NCBI GenBank assembly: GCA_010909165.1
Contig: MU008165.1
Coordinates: forward strand, 1,612,001-1,676,000
DNA: 64,000 nucleotides
Direction of reading: 5' to 3'
From: Anthoceros angustus
Lineage: Eukaryota; Streptophyta; Anthocerotopsida; Anthocerotales; Anthocerotaceae
The notes beneath the pieces are model-generated. The model was given only the letters and a program-made list of their open reading frames with translations, ran no database searches and was not told the DNA's origin. The position numbers and the translations under genes were made by a program. This document shows, in pieces, positions 48,318 through 58,015 of this stretch (position 1 is its first letter; every line of letters begins with the position of its first letter).

Positions 48318-48640
48318 AACACACTGCCACACAAGGCACATTACCTTCAAAGCACAAACAAAAGCTAGCGATTCCAGCCGCGGCCGATCTTGCATGTGGG
48401 GAGCCCGCGTTACAGAAGGAAGGAGGGCTCCTTAAAGCCCCATAGCTCACAATGCAGCAAAGGGTTGATTACAACAACGAGCTCGAGCACGCGAACTTTT
48501 GAGCAGGAGTGTCGATGTCGGAGATGTGGGGAGCAAGTCAGAGATTGCATCCGGTATCTCGGCGGAGGATCAACTCATCGAGCTCGCGATGGCAATAGCG
48601 AGTGCACCCAGTAAGGCCGAATTGGGGTGGCGGTTGACTT

Positions 48641-48852
48641 ACCACCGGATAAAACAGATCCAAGTAAAGTAAAGTAAGTTAAAGTAAATAATAGCAAACG
48701 AAAAGTATATAAAAGTGAAACTAACATATATTGAAATATTATTTTAATGAAAACTTAAAGTCACCCTCTCACATCTCTCTATCCTTTTCAAAGTAACCAA
48801 GTGTACCAAGCCATATGGTACTAAAGTGTACCACCAAACCATGCTACCACCC
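48641..48852. other. AT-rich right end of the insertion
   Basis: It begins after the 9.9-kb repeats with AAGTAAAGTAAAGTAAGTTAA repeats and ends with palindrome-like GTACCAAGCC...GGTACTAAAGTGTACC words just before the Copia sequence resumes. No gene is present. Confidence 0.5.
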
Positions 48853-48900
48853 TATGAGGGTTCCAAGACGTTGGAAATTGACTTGACCTAAACGACAATG

Positions 48901-50442
48901 CTAAAGCTGAGTAGATGGTGTTCTTGCAATGTGGACATAAGGGCTGTCAGTGGTTGCAGTGGAGACATCTAGCAAGTAGAGATCATGGAAGCAGGTTCCG
49001 CTAAAGAGATTCTGACCTGACTTGGTGATGGTACACCCTTGCTGGTCAAAAAACACATGACAGTTGTGGTCCTGGGCCAACTTTATGACGGACATGAGAT
49101 TCTTCGTCATTGAAGGTACATAAAGTACATCACTCAAAATGAGATGAGAGGAGTTTGGCAGAAGGACTGTGACAGAACCTGTTCCCTTGATGAAGAGCCC
49201 ACTATCATCACCCAGAAGAACAAACTGCTTAGCATCATCAGCTGGAATGAAACTGGAAAAAGCAGACTTGTTGAAACAAATGTGACTGGTAGCACCAGAA
49301 TCTAAGAACCAGGAGGTAGACTGGGTCTGGATAGTGGATAGGCAGACTGCTAGGATGGTAGGTTGCTTAGCTTTGCTCATAGTGAGGTTGCTCTCTGCAG
49401 AGGTGCCTTCTCGACGTGGCTCTCCTTGTTTCTTCTTGCGACAGTCTCGCTCATAATGGCCGGGAATTTTACACCAATTGCAAACAAAGGTCTTCTTGAC
49501 GTTGTTGCTATTAGGACGCGGTGATTGAGTGGGGAAGCCACGTCCCCTACCTCGGCCCCTGAAGCCGCCACGTCCTCTGGAGGAAAACAGCACCCTTGCT
49601 CCACCAGATGAACTTGAAGCCCGTGGCTTGTGAAATGCCCGAGAACGTTCTTCAGCAAGGAGTGCTCCAATAACTTCCTCAAGAGTGACAGCCGGAGTTT
49701 GGCCTGCTGCAGTTGCCTTGACAGCAGCCTGAATGGTCACATTCTGTCCGGTGACGAAACTACTGTAGCTGTCTGGTAAGGAGGCAAGAAGGCTGACGGC
49801 TACTTGCACCTCCGTGAGTACCGTGCCACAACAAGCGAGACTTGCCCTTTGAGTCCTGTACTTGTTGATGTAAGCCTCAACAGGCTCGTTCTCCTTCATC
49901 CTCAAATTGAAGAAGTCCTTGTATGCGTGAACAAGGGATACTGAACTCTTGTCCTGATAGATTGACTCAAACACTTTCCACACGTCATTAGCAGACTTGG
50001 CTCCAATGGTGTGGGGCATCATGGTTCTGTCTAAGGCAGCAATGAGTATTGAACGGGCACGTCTATCCTTTCGCTCCCAGGCTAGGATCTCGTCGGCCGT
50101 TCGGGCAGGTACTGTTACCTTGGCTTCTGTTCCATCAACGATGTTGAACAGCTCATTCTCCTCAAATATCTGAGTAAGCCTCATGGCCCAGATCTGATAG
50201 TCTGTGCCATTAAATCTATCTTTGTCTCGAAACTCTATCTTCAAAGGCACTAGAGTTGCCGGGTTGTTGGGCCCATTGTGTGGATTGAGGATGGACTGAA
50301 AGGCGGATTGGAAATTTAATTGCCTAGCTCTCTCTAGAAGGTTGAAGGGAGAAAAATCCCAAGCAGGATATGTAAAAGCATCAGCGAACAGGAAAGCAAT
50401 GTCAAGGGACTCGTCATCTACTCCCTGGTTTTGAGCTTGCAT
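48901..50442 (-). CDS. Copia gag-protease polyprotein
   Basis: An intact 513-codon frame starts at an ATG (50442-50440). About residues 75-230 form the Copia gag domain (FNGTDYQIWAMRL, then the DVWKVFESIY and SLLASLPDSY motifs). An Arg/Gly-rich stretch is followed by a CCHC zinc knuckle (CNWCKIPGHYERDC), and the aspartic protease active site WFLDSGATSHI lies at about residue 405. The pre-integrase region ends in ARTPSTQL at a TAG where relatives have TGG (Trp), a nonsense change that detaches integrase. Beyond the stop, HCRLGQVNFQRL is still readable to 48853. It is the best preserved part of the element. Confidence 0.9.
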   Translation of the reverse strand: MQAQNQGVDDESLDIAFLFADAFTYPAWDFSPFNLLERARQLNFQSAFQSILNPHNGPNNPATLVPLKIEFRDKDRFNGTDYQIWAMRLTQIFEENELFNIVDGTEAKVTVPARTADEILAWERKDRRARSILIAALDRTMMPHTIGAKSANDVWKVFESIYQDKSSVSLVHAYKDFFNLRMKENEPVEAYINKYRTQRASLACCGTVLTEVQVAVSLLASLPDSYSSFVTGQNVTIQAAVKATAAGQTPAVTLEEVIGALLAEERSRAFHKPRASSSSGGARVLFSSRGRGGFRGRGRGRGFPTQSPRPNSNNVKKTFVCNWCKIPGHYERDCRKKKQGEPRREGTSAESNLTMSKAKQPTILAVCLSTIQTQSTSWFLDSGATSHICFNKSAFSSFIPADDAKQFVLLGDDSGLFIKGTGSVTVLLPNSSHLILSDVLYVPSMTKNLMSVIKLAQDHNCHVFFDQQGCTITKSGQNLFSGTCFHDLYLLDVSTATTDSPYVHIARTPSTQL

Positions 50443-50956
50443 AAGGAGGTGAACTGGCTACAGCATAGCACAGGGCATCCCATCATCAGAGGTGCTAGAA
50501 GAGGGAAGCTCAGAGATAAGGTAATTCTCACATAATGAGTGGAGGGATCGGATGCCCTCGCAAAGTCTCTGAATAAGGAGGTCTCTCGATTTCACACGCC
50601 TCCTGAGATTGCTGAGTTGCCGAAAGATGACGAGCTCGGTGGCTCCCTTGCGACGGATGGGCTCCCGCGCAGTTGAAGACGCCCTTGGTCACTAAGTGGC
50701 GTGTTGATCTCATGATACGCATCGCGGTGCAGTGGAGAGGTTGAACGAAAACGATTCTCCGACGGGCGCCCCTATGTACCGGGCTGGCCACCGCCGGCCA
50801 GGAGCCTCTCTTGCACTGCAATCGTGGCGTGCAGGGGGAGATGAGTCCCTCCGTCTGCTGGTTGGTCCAACCGTCAGCGAATCTGCGCCTAGGCATCTTG
50901 AAGGTCAGGCGCCAGGTTGATCCGCTCTCCTCACACTCGTCAAGACGGCTACACAT

Positions 50957-51184
50957 AAAGATATGCATAAAGATATGCGCCTCGGATCATGCAACGGGTG
51001 TGAGAATAGAGCATGGAAGAAGTAGACGCAAGCAAGGAATCAATAAAGAGAGTGTATTAAAGAGGAAATAGCACAAGGCTATATACATCAAGCAAAGCGG
51101 TTATTGAAACCGGTCATAACTAAAATGTAGAACTAACTTCTTAACCTAGGCTAGGATACTTAAGGTACTAACCGTGTTTATACA
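50957..51184 (-). repeat. 5' LTR of the Copia element
   Basis: A 228-bp partner of 21697-21932. On the element's strand it begins TGTATAAACACGG, a TG start lost in the 3' copy. No canonical tRNA-Met primer site follows directly; GTATCATGAGATC at about 50712-50724 is only a weak resemblance. Confidence 0.72.
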
Positions 51185-52560
51185 CCCAGTCCAGTATGTC
51201 TGGGAAGATGCTGGCGGCCAACAAGGAGGTCCGCTCCAAGAACCTCGTGGAGGACCCTGTGAGGTGGACCGTGGAGGTCCCGAGGGCGGCCCATCTGGCC
51301 CAATGGAGAAAGTAGGGGAGTGGTTCCAGCCCTTGAAGGTGAAAGGGAAGGTGGACGCGGCCAGGCGGCCCTCTTGAGACCGGGAACGCAGCGATCCTCC
51401 AACGGATGGTCATGCCCGGACCTGCAGGAGGGTGCGCGTACAAGATCATCGTCCACTGGAACATGCTCACCAAGGTGGACCACCTTGGTGACAACTTGCT
51501 GGTGTTCCTCCACGCCCTGCAGAGGGGGAAGCGAGCCGACTGGGGGAGAATTATCTTCGCCAGGATCAACCAGAGGCGGAGTTGAGGAGTGAGAGCCACC
51601 GCCGGCGTTGTCGCCCATTATCCATGTGGCATGAACCTCCCGGGCGAGGGGAGAAGAAGAGCGGCGCTGGCGACTTGCGACCTGCCCAAGGGCAGGCGTG
51701 AAGGAAGAAGCAGGAGGCAGAATGCCATCCGGCCAGGACCAAGCGGGTCCGGTGAGGACATTCCCGCTTCCCTTCTCTTGGTCCCTTCGCCGGAGCACCC
51801 TGCAGGGAGGAGGCGGAAGTGGAAGGGAGTCAAGGCGCGACGCCTTGCAGCCCCACATGCCCCAATCAAACTCGAACCGGACTAGGCGGGAAGTGTGGAA
51901 TGGAGTTTTTGTGTCCAGAGACACAAGGAGGCCACATTTACCCTCTATGTCGTTACAGTCCTAGGATTCGATCCCAAGGGAATGGTTTTGTGTCAGGATG
52001 TTCCAAAGCTATGGTTTTTAACTCTATTTCGGTTTGGTCCTACCCAATCATAACCCGCTACCACGTCCGAAACCACCACCGTGGTAGGTTCGGCCACCGC
52101 CATGGTGGACTCAACCACTGAAGTGGCGGACTCAGCCACTGCGGTGGGACCCTCTTACCCTGCCTCGTCCGTCTACTTGGCGCCCGGTTCCTTCGGCGTG
52201 ATTCTAAGAATTACAGTATCGCGCATGGATTCGCACCTAATCCTAGTTCACCTTCTGGGCTTTTTTTCTCCCCCCACCCCAAACCTCACGGCCGACACCT
52301 ACCTCGCCACCCGTACCGCGACGCCTCACCCGTCACCGATTCGCTCCATTCCCTCTCCTTCTTCCCGAATTCTCAAATACCCCCACACGCAAGCGGCTCT
52401 TGCCACACCCTCTTGCAGGCCACACAGACCTCTCTACCCTGGGCCACACAGACCCTTTTTCCTCGGGCCACACAGACCTCTTTTCCCTCATAGAATGAAA
52501 GACTATCCGGATAAACAGCGATTTGGGAGGAAGAGGAAGGGAACACGACACTGGCTACAG
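51185..52560. other. Flank of the Copia element with a coding-like fragment
   Basis: Plus-strand codons from 51390 to 51584 read smoothly (AILQRMVMPGPAGGCAYKII, then HWNMLTKVDHLGDN and RGKRADWGRIIFARINQ). An earlier piece (51198-51315) starts MSGKMLAANKEVRS. Frame changes separate the pieces. They may be an element or gene broken by the Copia insertion, with another part at 21524-21690. I do not recognise the family. From 52020 on, repeated CCACCGTGGTAGG/CCACCATGGTGG words and CCACACAGACC repeats are seen. Confidence 0.35.
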
Positions 52561-52564
52561 TGCC

Positions 52565-54240
52565 AACACTGAGGGGGTTGGACTGGAGTAAGAAATTTCA
52601 TGTCTTTGTTGACGTTTCAGCCTTTGCCATTGGATCGGTTCTTAGCCAGCGGGATGAAAAGAAAAAGGATTTCCCGATCTACTATCTTTGGTCACGACTA
52701 CGGACCTTGAGGCAAAGTATACTCACACGGAGCTAAGCCTGGGATGGTTTACTCGTCAGAAATTCGACGCTACAACTTCTTTCATAGCAGGTTTGTGTTT
52801 CACGTTGACCATTTTGCTCTGAAACACCTTGTGAACAAACCTGACCTCTCGGGACGCATAGCCCGCTGGATCTTGCTGCCTCGGGAGTTTACCTTCACGG
52901 TTGAGACGAGGGAAGGCAGGAAGCATGTTAATGCCGACTTCATATCTCGGTTAAAAACGGGGACAGTGGAACAAAACCAGGAAGATGATTTCAATGAGAC
53001 CCTGTTTGCAACGAATGTCGAAGATGAGAAGGCAAAACTCAACTCGAAGAGCGGTAATAAAGGCGAGATAGCCTCGAATGAGAAGGAGGAGGCTTCAATA
53101 AAACCGGGATCAGAGATCTAAGTGAGTATCTCACCAACAAGACTCTCTACATGAAGAAATAGCGTCATTCATTACCACACCACCTTGACACAACACGAAC
53201 GTATATCGCATGGGCCCGGATGGTAAAGAGCGGTGTGGTGCGGACGAGAAGGTGAGCGAGTCTGAGCCTGCTACACTAAGAAGAGTCGAGGCCATTATGC
53301 AGTGCATGTCACTTGTAGAAAAATTGGCCGGGCTGTTATTGGTAGCAATGTACAAGGACGCTCAGACGCTTTGTCACTGGGTGGGCAAGTCAATCGCCAC
53401 AACACAATGGGCCACTGTCCTCATACTCGCTTTCAGCGTTCGAGAAATGGGGTATCGACTTTGTCGGACCCATCCAGCCTAAAACAAAATCCGTAACTAA
53501 TACATCTGGTGGCGCTGCATTATTGTACGCGAATGGTGGAGCGCAGTACTGCCAAAGGATTCGCAAATGTGGTGGCCGAGTTCGCTCGAGCAAATCAATA
53601 CTGTGACATATGCTGCCCATTGGGGAGCTAGTCGATGAGGCACGCATTTTCAATCGTGTAACTTATGACCACTTATTTCAACGTCACTCACAGGATGACC
53701 ACTCCCTACAACCCAAAGGCCAATGGGTTGACGGAGAAGGCAAATGGTCTGCTGAAAAGATCCCGATAAACTCACCGCTGACTCGATATGCGATGATGGG
53801 ACATGAACCGCATTCTGTGACTCCTCATGGGCGTATAGAAAGGTGGAAAAGCAGTTAGACCTCAGACATATTAACGTAGGGACATTCTCGCCAATCAAGG
53901 CCGTAGAATTGCGCCGACGGGTGCGGAACCACGGATGTCAGAGAGGAAAGCCGATTAGAAAGGTTGGCCGGTTCAAATACACGAAGATGTGGGAGCAACA
54001 ACCACACTCATGCAGGATGTTCAGCAAAGGAGGAAGGAATGGCACGATAAGAGACTTAAGCGCCAGGAATATGTTGTCCCTGGAGACCTTGCTTTGTTGT
54101 ATGATAACCGATATATGCATTTTCCAGGTAAATTACATCTCAGGTGGATGGGGCCATTCAGAGTCCTAGAGGTTTACGACAACGGATCTATCCAACATAG
54201 CATTTTGAGTGGATCGCTTCTACAACCGTAGTCAACGATT
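52565..54240 (+). pseudogene. Gypsy (Ty3) RNase H-integrase relic
   Basis: In order, with several frameshifts: RNase H (KKFHVFVDVSAFAIGSVLSQ, then FVFHVDHFALKHLVNKPD and HVNADFISRL to about 52960), an integrase zinc/core region at 53300-53760 (GIDFVGPIQPKTK, TTPYNPKANGLTEKANGLL), and a C-terminal segment at 53990-54200 (RKEWHDKRLKRQEYV, LHLRWMGPFRV). It is an old 3' half of a Gypsy element on the plus strand. Confidence 0.85.
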
Positions 54241-54280
54241 ACGGTTAAATAAGATATTACTAAGTTGGCGGACGCCTAAT

Positions 54281-54294
54281 GAGAAGGGGAGTAT
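54281..54294 (+). other. Gypsy polypurine tract and start of the 3' LTR
   Basis: GAGAAGGGGAGTA is directly followed by TGAGGACCATG, a purine tract plus a TG LTR start, at the right distance after the integrase end. The far end of the LTR cannot be fixed without a 5' partner. Confidence 0.55.
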
Positions 54295-54337
54295 GAGGAC
54301 CATGTACCAACCTTCTCCAACCGTTGAATGAATTTTT

Positions 54338-54372
<35 letters not shown>

Positions 54373-56160
54373 GTGTAACGGGATGCTTCTAATCGTCCGG
54401 TAAGGCCTTTATGAAAATGGTCCTGGCCCATGGCAATAAGGATATTTTAATAATAATCGTGCAGGGTTTTGACCCTAGTTATGGCGTAGTTTGACATAGA
54501 GTCCTTGGGTCTTGGTGATTTTAGAAATAAAGAATGTCTATATATGCTAGGTATGCCCTACATTAGACAACAGTTGGGCAGTGAAGTGGGGAGGTGGCTA
54601 GCCCCACCACGGTGGCCGAAATGGGACGTACAGACCAGGGGGAGATCACAACCCTAGTGGTGGAGCGGGGCTGGCAGTCAGTCGGAGCTCAACTGGAAGA
54701 AGACCACACCCGGCACCGCGAGGCCGCCAATTTCAAGGAGAGAGCGACTGGACGGGACTTCAACGAGCTGAACCAGGGTCCGGAGGAGGGCTGTAGGCGT
54801 TTTGACAAGACAACGAAGGAGGGAAAGAGATGGCGCCTCGAGCTACGGCAGAAATTCCCACTACGCAGTGGCCCAATATGGACCACTGGAAGGTTAGAGC
54901 TGGCGGCCTTGTGCAGGAACTGGGCCTGGACTTCATGGAGAAGAAATGGTGCTAATGATAGTCCAAAGACAGCAGGAATGCGCCCGCCAATCGAGAGAAC
55001 CAGGTCGCAAGAGGGCGACGCGAGGAAGAGGCCACAAAATTGGGACTTGGGGCTCTTCCGAGCCGTGTATGGGTGAGAGGAATATGTATACCCGACAAAA
55101 GCATGGGATTCTTCCCCACCCCATTCGCCTGTGATATGTTAATGACTGCAGGCTGTCTTCCGCTGTCAAGGGCTGCCCATGTACCAGCACTTCCCGATTT
55201 CAGGACATCACGTTGCTTCCCAACCTTGTAGCATCTGGTAGGAATGCATCCTACTTCCGTATAGCAATTGCGTGGCAGGCGCACGATGTTCTATGAACAG
55301 GTTGCTCGAGCAGGAGACAGGTATGTATAAAGGAACCCTATCATCCATGTACATATACTCCGTGTTGGTGGAGTGGAGGAGGCAGATGGTGACGAGTCAG
55401 TGGTCGCGTGTTCGAAACCGGTTGAGCCACACGATTTTGCAACTGCAACAACAAGTGGTAACGGAGGACTTGTATACAAAGACGCACACCATGCCTATGC
55501 GATAGGCGCCAAAGACCAAAGAAGAAAATGATATCCGTGTAATCAGAATAATAATCAGATAATCTAGTGGTGATGTACAAATTCGTCGTTATACATCATA
55601 TATGCAGAAGAATATATCTACAAGTAGGTACCTATACGTATAAAGGTAACGTGCCCTCCATTTCTACCAGTATATCAGGCAAAAGCCATAAACAATTAGT
55701 ATACGAGCCAATAATAGCTACGGTGAAGAAAAAAGGTTGATAAAGGAATTATGACCTTGTGAGATGGAAGGGAAAGATGACAGTTAATGGGCATGTTACT
55801 GTGATATTCAGGTCTGGGCACCATTATCAAATAGTTGTGAAGAGAGAGTGCAAAGAAGAATGGTAGGAAAAACATTAACTAATTGTACTCCCAATGGGGT
55901 GTAATAAAGATGGGGACTGAGAGAGAAGAGAGAGGGGGGTCCTTGTTACATGCTCATGTTGCAATTTGTATTTTGGGAATTCATAAACAATGCTGGATGA
56001 GAGAGGGATGTAGTGAGGGTTGAAGTGGTAGAGAGGCAGTTCGTGTTAAGATGGTAGGCCCACTTGGGGAAAGAAATGACAAACTTAATACCAAGCCTCC
56101 AAATGATGTTGCAAGTTAGAATTGTAACATAAAATTGCAACCATGACTGTAACATAGGCT
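54295..56160. other. Probable Gypsy LTR and spacer
   Basis: The region contains a T/TG microsatellite (54328-54372), a 160-codon plus-strand frame (54594-55076) with no recognised domain, and TATAAAGGAACC at 55325, which could be the LTR promoter. A GTGTTCGAAACC word at 55409 resembles a pol III B box, but no matching A box or cloverleaf was seen. The rest is AT-rich. Confidence 0.4.
54337..54370 (+). repeat. (TG)n microsatellite
   Basis: About 17 uninterrupted TG units preceded by a run of nine or more T. Confidence 0.95.
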
Positions 56161-56164
56161 GGAC

Positions 56165-56930
56165 TTTCTAGTAGGGGTTGGAGCTGTATCTCAAGGCGGA
56201 TGTGATCTATCCTATCGTCAATACCGATTGGGTGGCGCCAATCGTGGTGGTACCTAAGAACCAGAAAATCCGGTCTCGCAGATCACATGAAGGTGAATAA
56301 AGTCACCAAAAAGGATCATTTTCTGTTGCCCTTCATCGATAACATCCTAGATCTGGTCTCAGGCAGGATGGCATATTCTTTCTTAGATGGGTACTGGGCC
56401 AAGCCCAGATCTCGCGTCTGATGCCACCACCGCCTTACACCTGACTGGGAACATATGCCTACAAGCGCAGTGCATTCGGGTTGACAGGAGCGCCTGGTTC
56501 CTTCATGCGAACCATCGTCAAAATATTCAAAGACTTCCTCCGCGACTTTATGGAAGTTTTCTTGGATGACTTTTGCGTGTTCGGATTTGTGAAGGACCAT
56601 TTGATGCACCTCAGAAAGTGCTTGGAACGTTGTCGAGCCACACAGTTATGCTTGCATCCAGAGAAGTGCTACTTTGGCATGTCAGAAGGTATTTTGTTGG
56701 GGCATCGGATTTCAAGCCGAGGTATAGAGGTTGATCCGGACAAGGTAAAGGTCATAGCCACGCTTAGAGCTCCAACAACGTTGAAGGAACTTTGTGGGTT
56801 CCTTGGGATGGTCGGGTATTACAGACGCTTCATTCCAAACTTTGTCAAGCGGGCTTCCCCACTAACAGGGCTGTTGAGAAAAGATCAGGTGTGGGAATGG
56901 ACGTTGGAGCATGAGAAGGCGTTCCAGTAG
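56165..56930 (+). pseudogene. Gypsy reverse transcriptase fragment
   Basis: The fragment is readable as VIYPIVNTDWVAPIVVVPKN and, after frame changes, KVNKVTKKDHFLLPFIDNI. A clean 150-codon frame (56481-56930) holds APGSFMRTIVKIFKDFLRD, the active-site motif FLDDFCVFG, LHPEKCYFGM, LGHRISSRGIEVDP and the connection motif FLGMVGYYRRFIPNF. The catalytic DD pair is kept. The frame stops at TAG just after EKAFQ, where RNase H should follow. It lies downstream of the RNase H-integrase block, so it is either a second element or a rearranged piece of the first. Confidence 0.88.
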
Positions 56931-57990
56931 TTGTGGGTTCCTCCTCCCCTGCAGCTGTTCTTCCCTTTTTGGCCGACCCCCGTGCAGTCATCGCCGCTCT
57001 CCTCTTCTTACCCTTGGAAACCTCCCCACCTTCATCCGAATCTTCTGGAGAGGCGCATTCCCAACTGGTGGAATCTTTTCCTGAGACCTCCTTAGACTCC
57101 TCCTCCTCTGAGTTCCCACCGGCTTCCAGCCTATGAAGGCGTGATACCACGCCTTCCAACTCGCTAGGCATTCGGAATGCATGACACATGAATCAAAAGG
57201 ATGAAATCAAGGAGGGCCGAGGAGAAGAGCAAATCGCCTCTCTTCATGTTCTCTCGAAATCATCCGTCCCCAATCAATGTGCCTTTAACCACTTCATGAA
57301 GGAAGACGGAAGTGGTCGCCATGTGATCCAACTTCCGGTCGCAGAAACACAAAATCCACTTGGCCAATCCCACAAGTTGCATGTATTGCGAGTTGGCGAG
57401 TCACCCATCCATTGTTAACCCTCACTTCCCCAGGCTTCATGAGTGTGGTCAGTAGCCCTCGAGGTCTTCTTCCTGCAGGGGTCAATTAGCAGGCTCCCAT
57501 CCTCCCCGACTCGGCCTCCAGTGGTCTTTCCCACATACAGCCACCTCCCATTCCAAAACACTAAACATTCCTCCCACATCTATTTCTCCCAAGGCCATGT
57601 ACTACTTGTCTTTGGCAGGTGGTGCCTCCCCACGACTTGCCCCCAAGCGGCCACCTAGCAATCATACTTCAAACCACACCTACCAACAATTTCACTTGTG
57701 TCACAAAATAGCAATGTCTCAATTGTCTGTTACAGAGTCATCGATTTCGTCAACCACAAGCTTCTCCCCTTTCCAGCCTTCACGCTCTCCACTCGTGCTC
57801 GAACCACACATTCATCCGTGATGGCGCCTATCTCCTCGTGAAGCTTCTCACATTCTTCCTACCATAAAGCGAAATCTTTGCTACATTAAGGCTTCTTGCC
57901 CACACCGCTATACCCATTGGTTGTCCTCAGGAAGATTCTTCTTCTTCCTCCTGTGTAACACCCGCCTGCTTCTTCCTTTGCTTGTTGGTG
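56931..57990. other. No supported gene
   Basis: The minus-strand frame at 56845-57189 encodes a Ser/Glu/Lys-rich low-complexity protein. The rest is C/T-rich with short frames only. It may be the tail of the uncertain minus-strand ORF region at 58.0-59.8 kb. Confidence 0.4.
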
Positions 57991-58015
57991 TCAAGCTTGG
58001 TGCCCGCTTCCTTGC

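Larger units (their letters stand above)
38907..48640. repeat. 9.9-kb tandem unit, copy B
   Basis: Collinear with copy A over its full length, and about 170 bp shorter. Long identical runs (for example around 41265-41325 against 31260-31320) alternate with short scrambled or missing patches. It ends GGCCGAATTGGGG, where copy A ends GGCCGAATTAAGCGG, so the shared end is GGCCGAATT. Confidence 0.92.
25823..48852. mobile_element. 23-kb insertion inside the Copia element, nature unknown
   Basis: The limits are set by continuity of the Copia frame: REDKLRAF resumes at 25822 and GTLI ends at 48853. The insert has AT-rich ends (25823-25980 and 48650-48852), a 3-kb left arm, and two tandem 9.9-kb units. 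No terminal inverted repeat, LTR pair or target duplication was found at the edges by eye, and no transposase or reverse transcriptase was recognised inside. It could be a large non-autonomous transposon, a captured satellite block, or an assembly join. Confidence 0.6.
21697..51184 (-). mobile_element. Copia LTR retrotransposon, split by a 23-kb insertion
   Basis: On the minus strand the order is 5' LTR (51184-50957), gag-protease (50442-48901), a 23-kb insert, integrase (25822 to about 24900), reverse transcriptase (24897-23482), RNase H (to 22923), an extra 1-kb segment, a polypurine tract and the 3' LTR (21932-21697). GAG-PR-IN-RT-RH is the Ty1/Copia order. Joining the bases on each side of the insert gives a continuous frame (...GTLI + REDKL...), so the two halves belong to one element. 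It is non-autonomous now: there is a stop in the pre-integrase region, frameshifts in IN, RT and RH, and an altered RT active site. Confidence 0.85.

Noticed and set aside
55375-55445. Possible tRNA or SINE from a GTTCGAAACC word
   Set aside because: No A box and no acceptor or anticodon stem can be paired.
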